Assembly (NCBI GenBank): GCA_041687255.1
Contig: JAWLCL010000010.1
Location: 116,701-180,700 of the forward strand
DNA from: Mariniphaga sp041687255
GTDB lineage: Bacteria > Bacteroidota > Bacteroidia > Bacteroidales > Prolixibacteraceae
DNA: 64,000 nucleotides
Reading direction: 5' to 3'
Shown here: one piece after another, positions 8,862 through 17,290 of the stretch
Layout: each line of letters opens with the position of its first letter
Numbering within the stretch: the first letter of the stretch is position 1
Position numbers and translations under genes: made by a program
The notes under the pieces: model-generated
The model's database searches: none
Seen by the model: the letters and a program-made list of their open reading frames with translations, nothing else
Told to the model about the DNA's origin: nothing

Positions 8862-9071
8862 TTAAGTCTGCCAGTCGGTATCTTCAAGTTGGAATATTTC
8901 ATCTACGGGTTGATTAAAAACATGGGCAATTTTTAGCGCCAGCACGGTCGACAGGTTGTACTTGCCCAGTTCTATGGCGTTTATCGTTTGCCGGCTTACC
9001 TGCACCATTTCAGCCAGACGGGCCTGAGTGATGTTTTTTTTGGCTCTTTCAACTTTTATGCTATTCTTCAT
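8862..9071 (-). CDS. Small Xre-type helix-turn-helix regulator
   Basis: This is a 69-residue protein. The HTH_3 fold is plain: IKVERAKKNITQARLAEMV, then the recognition helix in SRQTINAIELGKYNLS, then a short dimer tail with PVDEIFQLED. It belongs to the small regulators usually encoded beside a membrane protein. I chose the ATG at 9069-9071 because the longer frame adds 16 residues foreign to the family. The start overlaps the 3' end of the upstream membrane-protein gene by 11 bp, so the two are translationally linked. The regulator probably represses its own operon; that is inference. Confidence 0.88.
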   Translation of the reverse strand: MKNSIKVERAKKNITQARLAEMVQVSRQTINAIELGKYNLSTVLALKIAHVFNQPVDEIFQLEDTDWQT

Positions 9072-9537
9072 CCCCAACTTGTTTTTGTAAGTTATACAAT
9101 GCCAGGTTGTAACGAACAATAAAGAAAATAAGTAAGGTAAACATATTAAAAACCATTACCCATAAAAAGGCCATATCGTAAACGAAGAGTATGGCAAAAA
9201 GTAAAATGGTGTAATTGATGTAAGTTGCCCAAACCAAAGAATCCAACCTGATTTTCGAAATGAATTCATCTTCTGATTTTTCTTTGGAGAATGCTATAAA
9301 AAGTGCACCAACAATAATAAGCAATCCGCTGAGTTCATCCAGAACATTATTTTCAGTAAAGGTAAAAAATTCACGCTCCTCCATAAAAGAATGTTCAGCA
9401 ATTGAAAAGACGGTGACATTAAGAAAATTAATTTCCGGTTCAATTATAAGAAAAACTGTTCCCAGGATGATTCCCGGAATGAAAAGAAACCAGCCGATTC
9501 GTTTAAAGCTGTTGGGAAGCAAATAATTTGTTCTCAT
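9061..9537 (-). CDS. Four-TM membrane protein paired with the HTH regulator
   Basis: This 158-residue protein has four hydrophobic segments at about residues 11-31, 62-82, 95-115 and 118-140. It carries no catalytic motif. Two-gene units of a small integral-membrane protein and an Xre-type repressor are common in Firmicutes and Bacteroidota, and the membrane partner is usually of unknown function. It is the first gene of the pair, with its stop inside the start of the regulator. Confidence 0.75.
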   Translation of the reverse strand: MRTNYLLPNSFKRIGWFLFIPGIILGTVFLIIEPEINFLNVTVFSIAEHSFMEEREFFTFTENNVLDELSGLLIIVGALFIAFSKEKSEDEFISKIRLDSLVWATYINYTILLFAILFVYDMAFLWVMVFNMFTLLIFFIVRYNLALYNLQKQVGDEE

Positions 9538-9625
9538 AGTTACTCGTTTTAATTTGCATCAAATGTAAAGTAAATTTTTCTAAATGACAAGCAAACCTTA
9601 CAAAAAGAATAGATATCTTTACAAA

Positions 9626-9800
9626 AAAGATGAGGTTCGAGGAGTTTGAAGGTTTGAAAAGTTTGAATGTTTGAAAAAGTTTGAGGAGTTCGAAATGGTT
9701 CTTTTGTTTCATATGATTCATCTGGTTCAAGAGTTATATTGTTCGAAGAGGCTTTGAAAGTCTGAGGAGTTCGAAGGTTTGAGAGGTTCGGGGAGTTTGG
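9626..9800. repeat. Degenerate TTTGAAG / GTTCGAAG tract
   Basis: Units such as GAGTTTGAAG, GGTTTGAAA and GAGTTCGAAG are strung together with irregular spacing. The same vocabulary recurs at 11185-11245, 16757-16815 and 19118-19210, always between genes. Confidence 0.65.
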
Positions 9801-9854
9801 GTTGTCCTGGTCATCGGGATGTGCCCGGAGGTATGGTTTTGGGTGGAGAGGGGG

Positions 9855-9890
9855 GCACCTGTCAGCGTCCTTTGGTCCTCACAGTGTGAA
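9855..9890. repeat. Palindromic repeat, partial copy
   Basis: CACCTGTCAGCGTCC, TTTGGTCC, then TCACAGTGTGAA: the right half of the composite repeat found in full at 3922-4038 and 13093-13204. The stem is slightly damaged (CTCACAG instead of CTGACAG). Confidence 0.6.
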
Positions 9891-10095
9891 CAAACAAACC
9901 CCGGTGTTTTACCCGGGGTAAAGGACATGAGAAATAGGTTATCAGGTTCGGAGGTTGTTCTTTAGGCTTCTGTAAGAAAAATGCTTTCTCATCAGGGCAA
10001 TTATTTTTTTTAACATAAGGTTGAATTTATCTTCAAAAAATATTACTGACTGAAACTAAAATTTCGTAACTTATATTGGATAAAAAATATTGAAA

Positions 10096-10509
10096 ATGAA
10101 AACCTTAACCTGCATTTTGGTGTGTCTTTCAGCCGTGTCTGCAATTAGGGCACAGGTTGCTGATTTAACAGGTACCTGGTCGATGACTGGATATTCCTAT
10201 GTTGAAAATGGTGTCACACTGGATGAAATGACTGAAGAAATGATGGGTGATACGCTTATTACCAACTTCTTTTTTCTGGATGATGGAAAATTCAGGCAGA
10301 CAACTAACATGTCAGGTTCCGGCACCCTGGATACCTATGAGGGTACCTGGAAAACATCGGGAGATAAATTGGTGATTACGCTTTCAGTTGGCGGGCGTAA
10401 CATGGATTTGGATTATACCTGTGAATCGTCGGATAACATACTTGTTCTGACACGTACCAGTCCTTCCGGAACATCAAAGATTGTCAGTTCATACCGGAAA
10501 AAACAATAG
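10096..10509 (+). CDS. Secreted lipocalin-like protein
   Basis: This 137-residue protein has a signal peptide (LTCILVCLSAVSAIRAQ, cleavage after about residue 20). The mature part opens with ADLTGTWSMTGY, the GxW motif typical of small lipocalin-like beta-barrels, and has a second GTWKTSGDKLVIT motif near residue 85. The ending EGTW..sgdkL.it...LtRt is shared by lipocalin-like proteins that bind small hydrophobic ligands. The ligand is unknown. The ATG at 10096 is preferred over a TTG two codons upstream. Confidence 0.65.
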   Translation: MKTLTCILVCLSAVSAIRAQVADLTGTWSMTGYSYVENGVTLDEMTEEMMGDTLITNFFFLDDGKFRQTTNMSGSGTLDTYEGTWKTSGDKLVITLSVGGRNMDLDYTCESSDNILVLTRTSPSGTSKIVSSYRKKQ

Positions 10510-10603
10510 CCTGATGGCTGCTCTTTTATTGTTTTAAAAATACGTTCTTTTTGCGGGTATTATAGTGTATGAAGTATATTTTTAATGCTAAAGACAAAAA
10601 ATC

Positions 10604-11089
10604 ATGAAGTGCATCTCATTGTTGGCTTTGATACTTTTCCCTGCTGTTTCTTTGTTTGCACAGAGTGTTGAACTGAACAATCAGGTTTTTCAGAAAAGAA
10701 ATAGTATTAGTCTTGAAATCGGCGGATATACTGCACTCGGCGCTTTATATTATGAAAGAGTTCTGGTAAACTCTCCAAAATTCAAAACTGTTGCCCAAAT
10801 TGGATATGGTGTAACCGAATTGCCTGTGGCCTTAAATGGGTTGATTTCCCGTAACAAACATCATATTGAATTTGGTGGAGCTGTAATATTCCCTTCCAAT
10901 ATTATTGTTGATTCTTATGCAACTAATTCATATATAACCGGAAGGCTTGGTTACAGATTCCAAAAACCGGATGGTAAATTTATTTTTAGAGCAGGACTGA
11001 TGCCTGTAGTTATTGGTGCAGACAAGGAAAATGGACCAACCTTAATCCTTTGGGTATGGCCCGGTTTATCTTTTGGACGGGCTTTTTGA
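10604..11089 (+). CDS. Secreted protein, probable small outer-membrane barrel
   Basis: This 161-residue protein has a clear signal peptide (LLALILFPAVSLFAQ). The mature part has repeated amphipathic strands (SISLEIGGYTALGALYYER, HHIEFGGAVIFPS, YITGRLGYRFQKPDGKF, FRAGLMPVVIG) and ends WPGLSFGRAF with a terminal Phe. This matches a short Bacteroidota outer-membrane barrel. It may be co-transcribed with the lipocalin-like gene 94 bp upstream. No function is assigned. Confidence 0.6.
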   Translation: MKCISLLALILFPAVSLFAQSVELNNQVFQKRNSISLEIGGYTALGALYYERVLVNSPKFKTVAQIGYGVTELPVALNGLISRNKHHIEFGGAVIFPSNIIVDSYATNSYITGRLGYRFQKPDGKFIFRAGLMPVVIGADKENGPTLILWVWPGLSFGRAF

Positions 11090-11519
11090 CTGGTACGCTG
11101 CGGGTTGGCTGAACAAGCCAACGGGTCAGGGTCACCCGGCCGTTGAGCGGTTTTATCCATCGGTGAAGCGTTTGAGGGAGCACAGGAAGAAGTTCGAATT
11201 TGTTTGAAGGTTTGAATGGGTTCGGAATGAAAAGTTTGTCGTTTGTTGCCCGGCTCCAGCCGGAAAAGCTGGATTCGGGCAGTTGTGCTGTTTTTTGTTA
11301 TGTGCATGGTATTCACAGTTATATATAATACAAATGTGTGAATAATGTAACTTTTGAGTTAAATTGTGTAACAAGTAAAGTGATTTTTTCAAATACCTTT
11401 ATTGCAGTAGTAAGATTTGAATGAATGTCTGCACTTAGAGTTTTTCCATCCGTAAAACCAAAAACCGGAAAATAAAGGAAGAAATACATAAGGGCAGTTA
11501 ATTAAAAAAAACTAAGGTT
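11090..11519. other. Intergenic region with repeat tract
   Basis: No gene is supported. Bases 11185-11245 carry the degenerate TTTGAAG/GTTCG vocabulary. The AT-rich part from about 11290 probably contains the promoter of the GT4 gene. Confidence 0.5.
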
Positions 11520-12911
11520 ATGTTTCACGATCACTCAGACCAATATCTAAAGAAATATCCTCCGTTTGGAGCGGTGCAACCGGATAACTATAAGGACGCA
11601 ATTGGTAACGAAAAACTTGAAAGACTGAAACAAATTGCCGCACCACTTGAGAACAAGATTTGGGCGCACGTTAATTCAACCTACATTGGAGGTGGTGTAG
11701 CCGAAATGTTGAAAAGCATCGTTCCACTGGCAAAAGGACTCGGAATTAACGCGCAATGGCATTTGTTTGAAGCGCATACAGATGATTTTTTCTATATCAC
11801 CAAAAAATTCCACGATTTAATTCAGGGAATCGAACAACCATTTGATGTAAACGAATTGCATGGAGTTTACATTGAAAATGCCATCAAAAACTTTGAGGAT
11901 TATTATGTGAAAGCCGATTTAACGGTGGTACACGATCCGCAGCCATGCGCCACCTCTGTATTCGGAAATTATGAAGGAACTAAACTCTGGAGGTGCCATA
12001 TCGATACAACATCGTCGAATAAACTGATATGGAATTTTTTCCTGCCCTTCATCAATCATTACGATGGAGCGATTTTTACCGACAGAAAGTTTTTGAAACC
12101 AGGAATAAAGAAACCTGTTTACCGCATTTCGCCGTCCATCGATCCGCTGAGCCCGAAAAACAAACAGCTTTCGGAAAGTGAAGCAAGGCAGATTTTGCAA
12201 CCGCTCTTTGATAAACACAATATTGATGGCGACCGTCCAATAGTATTGGCGGTTTCGCGGTTCGACATTCATAAAAACCAGGCTACTATTATCAAAGCCT
12301 TTAAAGCGATTAAGAAAGACAAAGAGCTTCAAAAGAAAAAGCCCATTCTTATAATGGTTGGAAATACTGCGTCAGACGATCCTGATGGGCTGGCCATGTT
12401 TGGCAGGATGGAAGCAGAGCGTGATAATGACACAGATATATTCCTGTTGATGAACATCGAAAACAATGATGAAAATATTGGCGCATTAATGCGCATTGCC
12501 AATCAGTTTGTGCACATTTCAACAAAAGAAGGTTTCGGGCTGGTAGTAACTGAAGCACTGTGGCAGGGTACGCCGGTAATTGGCAGCGATGTTGGCGGAA
12601 TTTCGCAACAGGTTATTAATGATGAAACCGGATTTTTAGTTCAGCCATTCGATATGGATAAAATAAAAGAGAAGATGAAATACATGCTTCTCCATCCCCG
12701 GGAAAGCCGTATAATTGGAAAACAGGGGATGGAACATGTAAGGGAAAATTTCCTTTTACCATCGCTGCTCGAAAAATACCTGATGCTGATGCGGCACTAT
12801 TTGGGAATCGATAAGAATCCACCTTTCTTCATAATAGATAATCTTGCAAACAACAAAAAATACAATCCTTTGATTTTCAGTAATACCCGCTATGAAGAGC
12901 AAATCGATTAA
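11520..12911 (+). CDS. treT: GT4-family glycosyltransferase, trehalose synthase TreT type
   Basis: This 463-residue cytoplasmic retaining glycosyltransferase has a GT-B fold. The N-terminal domain has VNSTYIGGGVAEMLKSIVP (about residues 51-70), the TreT signature for the nucleotide-sugar/acceptor interface, followed by VVHDPQP near residue 140. The C-terminal domain has AVSRFDIHKN and EGFGLVVTEALWQGTPVIG, the GT4 nucleotide-sugar site with its catalytic-loop E-x7-E. TreT joins NDP-glucose and glucose to make trehalose, reversibly. Length (TreT is about 410-470) fits. It is monocistronic, and a 430 bp gap precedes it. A related GT4 trehalose phosphorylase is the main alternative. Confidence 0.8.
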   Translation: MFHDHSDQYLKKYPPFGAVQPDNYKDAIGNEKLERLKQIAAPLENKIWAHVNSTYIGGGVAEMLKSIVPLAKGLGINAQWHLFEAHTDDFFYITKKFHDLIQGIEQPFDVNELHGVYIENAIKNFEDYYVKADLTVVHDPQPCATSVFGNYEGTKLWRCHIDTTSSNKLIWNFFLPFINHYDGAIFTDRKFLKPGIKKPVYRISPSIDPLSPKNKQLSESEARQILQPLFDKHNIDGDRPIVLAVSRFDIHKNQATIIKAFKAIKKDKELQKKKPILIMVGNTASDDPDGLAMFGRMEAERDNDTDIFLLMNIENNDENIGALMRIANQFVHISTKEGFGLVVTEALWQGTPVIGSDVGGISQQVINDETGFLVQPFDMDKIKEKMKYMLLHPRESRIIGKQGMEHVRENFLLPSLLEKYLMLMRHYLGIDKNPPFFIIDNLANNKKYNPLIFSNTRYEEQID

Positions 12912-13422
12912 AAGCTTCAGGGCGTTGATTGAAACCACGGCTGTAATCCGGTTGCCGGAAGTGTTTTGCATTGCTTTCTAATCCTGTGGAAAGAGAACAG
13001 CCCCCCGGGGGGATGTGGGATCAGGTGCAGAGCTGAATGAGCGATTCGGGAATCGCTGCACCCGGACAAAGGATACCATGTGTGTTTAAACTAAAGATCT
13101 TTGATTTAAAAAACAAAGTCCCGGGCGTTCGTGCTTCGTTGCATAGGAACCGGTGGGGGTGTGGAAGGATTCACCTGTCAGCGTACTCTGATCCTGATAG
13201 TGGGAATGCAGATAGAGAGCTAAATTATAAAAATCCGGAAGTAGTATCAGTATGAGCAAAGGGAAATTTTACTTCCAAATGATGAGCGGTTTTACCCTTC
13301 GGAAACCACCTTCGAAATTTTCCGGTCACAACAGCAGTTTATTTAGAATAAATCTAAAACACGGGATTATATTAAACGAACCTGCTTAAACCTTGTCATA
13401 AGAAAAAACAACTTAAACAGGT
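12912..13422. other. Intergenic region with palindromic repeat
   Basis: No gene. It contains CCCCCCGGGGGG near 13002, a hairpin GCGATTC/ATCGC inside GTGCAG..CTGCAC (about 13024-13062), and the second full copy of the composite repeat (13093-13204). Confidence 0.6.
13093..13204. repeat. Composite palindromic repeat, copy 2
   Basis: AAAGATCTTTGATTTA, CAAAGTCCCGGGCGTTCG and TGCTT match copy 1 (3922) closely. After a variable middle, TTCACCTGTCAGCGT and TGATCCTGATAG match its right hairpin. The left hairpin is weakened by a small deletion. Confidence 0.7.
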
Positions 13423-14682
13423 ATGATTAAACCAAAACTTTTTTGCTTACTGAGCATTCTTTTCTTTTCAGTTTACAATTCTTTTTCTCAACAGGACACC
13501 GTGCAAAACATCAGGGATGAAGCCGTCCAGGTTTTTATCGATTGTGAAAGGTGCGACATGGATCACATCCGAAGAGAAATTCCTTATGTGAATTATGTTC
13601 GCGATGTGAAAGAGGCGCAGCTCTACCTGCGTGAGTCACGCCAGACTACAGGAAGTGGTGGGCGCGAATACTCCTTTTTTTTTGTGGGACAAGAAAAGTT
13701 TGAGGGAATGGCAGACACACTGGTTTACACCTCTGGCCCCAATGATACAGAAGCCGAAATCAGGGCAGGTCGCACGAACATGATGAAGATGGGTTTAATG
13801 CGGTATGTAGCACGCACTCCGGTATACAAAGAAGTCAACATTGGGTACAACGGCAATGCAGAAGTTGAAACAGTAATTGACAGATGGAACAACTGGGTAT
13901 TTGAAATTGAAACCAGCCCGCGTTTTGAATCGGAAGAATCGTACAAGGATTTTTCATACAGGAATTCACTTAACGCGAACAAAATTACCGAGGAATGGAA
14001 GGTTGAAGTTGAATTTGATCACCGGTTAAGCCGCACGAAATATACGTTCGACAACGAAACCTTCATAAAAGACAAAACGGAGGTTGAACTCGAAAACCTG
14101 GTTGTGAACAGTTTGGGACATCACTGGTCGGCGGGAGTGCGGCTCGATTTTCTTACTTCAACATTCAGCAATATAAAATTCAGAAGCGATGTTTTTCCTT
14201 CGCTTGAATACAATCTTTTTCCCTATTCTGAATCGACACATCGCCAGTTGAGGTTTTTATACGGAATCGGTGCATCGCTGAATATCTACAACGATACTAC
14301 AATTTACGGGAAGATTGAAGAAAACCTTTTACAGCATCAGCTGCAGGTGGCATACGAGGTTCAGCAAAAATGGGGCTCAGTAAACATTTCTTTGGAGGGA
14401 TCAAACTACCTTCATGATTTTTCAAAAAACCGTCTGGAGCTGTTCGGTTTTGTTGAAGTGAGAGTTTTGAAAGGCCTTTCATTGAGTGTTTTTGGTGGTG
14501 TGGCGCGGATACATGACCAGCTGTCACTTGTTAAAGGAGAATTGTCGGAAGCCGATATTCTCCTCCAGTTGCAGGAGCTGGCCACCGCCTACAGTGTTGA
14601 CGGTGGAATCAGGCTTTCCTACACGTTTGGTTCTATTTACAACAATATTGTTAATCCACGCTTTGGAAACGGAAGGTGGTAA
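13423..14682 (+). CDS. Outer-membrane barrel protein with N-terminal periplasmic domain
   Basis: This is a 419-residue protein. A signal peptide (LLSILFFSVYNSFSQ) is followed by a conserved domain at about residues 30-170, with VFIDCERCDMDHIRREIPYV containing a CxxC-like CERC, then VRDVKEAQLYL, an FVGQEKFEGM strand pair and LMRYVARTP. The rest (about 200-419) is beta-rich with KxxVEFDHRLSRTKYTF, SAGVRLDFLTSTFSNI, EYNLFPY and a final LSYTFGS.YNNIVNPRFG, resembling an outer-membrane barrel. I recognise this architecture as a conserved Bacteroidota hypothetical without a characterised role. It has no tight operon partners. Confidence 0.65.
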   Translation: MIKPKLFCLLSILFFSVYNSFSQQDTVQNIRDEAVQVFIDCERCDMDHIRREIPYVNYVRDVKEAQLYLRESRQTTGSGGREYSFFFVGQEKFEGMADTLVYTSGPNDTEAEIRAGRTNMMKMGLMRYVARTPVYKEVNIGYNGNAEVETVIDRWNNWVFEIETSPRFESEESYKDFSYRNSLNANKITEEWKVEVEFDHRLSRTKYTFDNETFIKDKTEVELENLVVNSLGHHWSAGVRLDFLTSTFSNIKFRSDVFPSLEYNLFPYSESTHRQLRFLYGIGASLNIYNDTTIYGKIEENLLQHQLQVAYEVQQKWGSVNISLEGSNYLHDFSKNRLELFGFVEVRVLKGLSLSVFGGVARIHDQLSLVKGELSEADILLQLQELATAYSVDGGIRLSYTFGSIYNNIVNPRFGNGRW

Positions 14683-14733
14683 GGTTGGCTGAGGAGGTTC
14701 TTCCCGGATCTTTTTTATACTTTTATCTCAAAA

Positions 14734-15474
14734 ATGAGTAAAATAATATTCTATTATACTTTCCTCATTCTTGTTGTAATGATTAGCTGTACCAGTCAAA
14801 ATGATAAGGATAACCAGAGAGATACGACACAGGAAGATTCGTTGCCGGAAATGAACACAAACGATTCGGATTACAGTTACCTCGCCCTGGGCGACTCCTA
14901 TACCATTGGCGAAAGTGTTGAGCCTGACGAGCGCTTTCCGGTTCAGCTGGCAGAGAAGCTTACAAAGAATGGACTTTTGGTTGGGCCACCTGAAATTGTG
15001 GCTCAAACCGGATGGACAACCGATGAACTGGCAGCCGCTATCGGGAGCAGGGAACTGAATGAAAATTATGATTTGGTGACGTTGCTGATTGGTGTAAACA
15101 ACCAATTTCGTGGCCGCGATTCAGGTGAATACCGCATTCAGTTTGCTGAATTGCTGCAAACAGCCATTGCTTTTGCAGACGATGAAGCAAGTGTCATCGT
15201 TGTTTCAATTCCTGATTATGGAGTTACTCCGTTTGGTCGGGACAGAGATCCGGAGAAGATAGCACGGGAAATTGATCTTTTTAATACGATTAATTTTGAA
15301 GAAACTCAAAAAACAAGTGCCCGCTATATAAATATTACCGGTATTTCGCGACAGGCAGAAAACAACCCTGAATTGATTGCTCCCGACGGACTGCACCCCT
15401 CCGGCGAGATGTATCGCCTGTGGATTGAGGAGATTTTCCCGGTGGCCAAACAAATTCTTGAAAACAGCAACTGA
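14734..15474 (+). CDS. SGNH/GDSL-family esterase lipoprotein
   Basis: This 246-residue protein has a lipoprotein signal (VVMISC, Cys19), so it is probably anchored in the envelope facing the periplasm or outside. SGNH blocks are complete: block I ALGDSYTIGE with nucleophile Ser55, block III LLIGVNNQFRG with the catalytic Asn, and block V DGLHPS with Asp218 and His221. Family members hydrolyse acyl or acetyl esters of sugars or lipids; the substrate is not predictable. The stop at 15472-15474 is one base before the start of kynureninase, so the two are coupled. Confidence 0.88.
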   Translation: MSKIIFYYTFLILVVMISCTSQNDKDNQRDTTQEDSLPEMNTNDSDYSYLALGDSYTIGESVEPDERFPVQLAEKLTKNGLLVGPPEIVAQTGWTTDELAAAIGSRELNENYDLVTLLIGVNNQFRGRDSGEYRIQFAELLQTAIAFADDEASVIVVSIPDYGVTPFGRDRDPEKIAREIDLFNTINFEETQKTSARYINITGISRQAENNPELIAPDGLHPSGEMYRLWIEEIFPVAKQILENSN

Positions 15475-15475
15475 T

Positions 15476-16756
15476 ATGAAAACCGATAGTTCTGAAGGTT
15501 TTGCACTAAAAATGGATGATTCGGATCCGCTAAAGGATTTTAGAAACCGTTTTTCCATTTCAGATGTGAATGTCATTTACCTTGATGGAAACTCGCTTGG
15601 CAGGCTTCCGCTTAAAACCAAAGCGTTAATTGGGGAAGTAACCGGATATCAATGGGGGAATCAACTCATTGAAAGCTGGAACAAGCACTGGTATGAAAAA
15701 CCTGTGGAACTGGGCAACAAAATTGCTCCGCTGATTGGGGCAGGTGAAGGTGAAGTGGTAGTTTCTGACAGCACTTCGGTAAACCTTTATAAACTTGCAC
15801 ATGCAGCGCTTAAATACAACCGGGGTAAAACAAAAGTTGTAAGCGATGTTTTTAATTTCCCTACCGACCTTTATATTTTGCAGGGATTAGTAAAAGAATT
15901 CGGCACGAAATATCATTTAACCCTGGCTCAATCGAAGGATGGCATATCGGTTGATTTGGAAGATTTAAAGGCAAAAATTGATGAAAATACAGCGTTGGTT
16001 GTACTATCACTTGTTGCTTTTAAAAGTTCGTTTTTATACGATGCAAAAGAGGTTACCGATTGGGCGCATAAAAAAGGAGCGCTTGTTTTATGGGATTTGA
16101 GTCATGCAGCGGGGGCTGTTCCGGTAGAACTCAGTAAAACAAATGCCGATTTGGCAGTAGGATGTACCTATAAATATTTAAATGGAGGACCGGGCGCACC
16201 GGCATTTTTGTATGTCAATAAAAGGGTGCATGAAAAACTGGCCTCACCTGTCCAGGGCTGGTTTGGCGACCGCCGCCCTTTTCAGTTCGATTTGAACTAC
16301 CAGCCTGCAGAAGGCATCCGCCGGTTTCTGACCGGAACGCCTCCGGTAATCAGCTTAATGGCCATTGAACCTGGTCTGGATATTTTACTGGAAGCCGGTA
16401 TTGAAAACCTGCGTAAAAAAAGCATAATGCAGAGTGAATATTTTCTTTTTCTGGCAAATGAGCTGCTTGAAAAAGAGGGTTTTCGTTCAGGTTCTCCGGC
16501 TGACTCCAGCAGGCGCGGTTCCCATATTTCGTTAAAACACCCTGAAGGATATCGCATATGCCAGGCGCTAATACACCCTAAAAATTCTGATTTAAAAGTA
16601 ATTCCTGATTTCCGTGAGCCCAATAACATACGTTTTGGAATAACACCACTGTACACCTCTTTTTCTGAAATCAGAAATACTGTTTTTAGGTTAAAAGAAA
16701 TTGTTACTGCCGGAGAATTTGAACAGTTTTCGGTCGCCCGTAAATCGGTTACCTGA
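15476..16756 (+). CDS. kynU: Kynureninase
   Basis: This 426-residue PLP enzyme of fold type I cleaves L-kynurenine to anthranilate and alanine, or 3-hydroxykynurenine to 3-hydroxyanthranilate, in tryptophan breakdown and NAD synthesis. Seen motifs: YLDGNSLGRLP near residue 35, DSTSVNLYK (phosphate cradle) near 100, WDLSHAAGAVPV with the PLP-pyridine Asp near 205, and the Schiff-base Lys233 in CTYKYLNGGPG. The C-terminal SLKHPEGYRIC, IPDFREPNNIRFG and PLYTSFSEI are kynureninase-specific. I chose ATG 15476 because a longer in-frame start (15377) reads out of frame through the SGNH gene. No other kynurenine-pathway gene is in the window. Confidence 0.95.
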   Translation: MKTDSSEGFALKMDDSDPLKDFRNRFSISDVNVIYLDGNSLGRLPLKTKALIGEVTGYQWGNQLIESWNKHWYEKPVELGNKIAPLIGAGEGEVVVSDSTSVNLYKLAHAALKYNRGKTKVVSDVFNFPTDLYILQGLVKEFGTKYHLTLAQSKDGISVDLEDLKAKIDENTALVVLSLVAFKSSFLYDAKEVTDWAHKKGALVLWDLSHAAGAVPVELSKTNADLAVGCTYKYLNGGPGAPAFLYVNKRVHEKLASPVQGWFGDRRPFQFDLNYQPAEGIRRFLTGTPPVISLMAIEPGLDILLEAGIENLRKKSIMQSEYFLFLANELLEKEGFRSGSPADSSRRGSHISLKHPEGYRICQALIHPKNSDLKVIPDFREPNNIRFGITPLYTSFSEIRNTVFRLKEIVTAGEFEQFSVARKSVT

Positions 16757-17130
16757 ATTCGAAGTTGGAAGAGTTTGAAGGTTCGAAGGTTTGAAGGTTC
16801 GAATGTTTGAATAAGTCTCGTTCCGAAAAAGAATTATGTAGCCTCCTTTGGGGGTTTGGGGGTCAGGGGTTATCGAGTTTGTTGTTTGTTGTTTGTTATT
16901 ATTTGTCGTTTGAAGAATTATGTGATCAAAGATTTGTTTTATTGAAGAGGTTCGAATGTTTGAATAAGTCTCGTTCCGAAAAAGAATTATGTAGCCTCCT
17001 TTGGGGGTTTGGGGGTCAGGGGATATCGAGTTTGTTGTTTGTTATTGTTTGTCGTTCAAAGATGAATCTTCCCATGAAAGGAAGCCCCGAAGCGGGTGTT
17101 ATCACCAGGCAGCGGGTGCAGCAAAATCGC
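16757..17130. repeat. Degenerate TTCGAAGG tract and ~110 bp direct duplication
   Basis: Bases 16757-16815 carry the GTTTGAAGGTTCGAAG vocabulary. Then two near-identical copies of about 110 bp follow at 16796-16910 and 16949-17055 (offset 153), each containing GTCTCGTTCCGAAAAAGAAT and CCTCCTTTGGGGGTTTGGGG. The second copy lacks one GTTTGTT unit of a short microsatellite. A 122-codon frame across them is not a credible gene. Confidence 0.75.
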
Positions 17131-17137
17131 GCCACTC

Positions 17138-17219
17138 AGGGATGCCATCCCTGCTGTTCTTTTATTAGTGCTTAAAATTAACCGCAGAGGCTTTGATTAA
17201 GAGGAGGGATGGCATCCTT
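17138..17219. repeat. Short inverted-repeat element, copy 3
   Basis: Arms GGATGCCATCCCT (17140-17152) and AGGGATGGCATCC (17205-17217). The interior matches copy 2 (4053-4134), notably TTAACCGCAGAG and the flanking TTC(C/T)GG. Confidence 0.75.
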
Positions 17220-17290
17220 CCGGGCTAACAGGTGAAGGTTTAGGCACGCAGGGAAATTCGGTTTGAATGCCGGAGGTTATTTAAAGAGAC

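Larger units (their letters stand above)
9538..10095. other. Intergenic region with degenerate repeats
   Basis: No gene is seen. It contains the GTTTGAAG tract (9626-9800), a partial palindromic repeat (9855-9890) and the hairpin ACCCCGG/CCGGGGT (9898-9919). The last ~170 bases are AT-rich and probably hold the promoter of the following gene. Confidence 0.6.

Noticed and set aside
13037..13255. 72-codon frame between the GT4 and barrel genes
   Set aside because: It crosses the composite palindromic repeat, has no protein-like features and is in a region of stems.
16807..17175. 122-codon open frame with two near-identical NKSRSEKELCSLLWGFGGQG repeats
   Set aside because: The repeats are simply the 110 bp DNA duplication read in one frame. 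It has no domain, no signal and overlaps low-complexity DNA.
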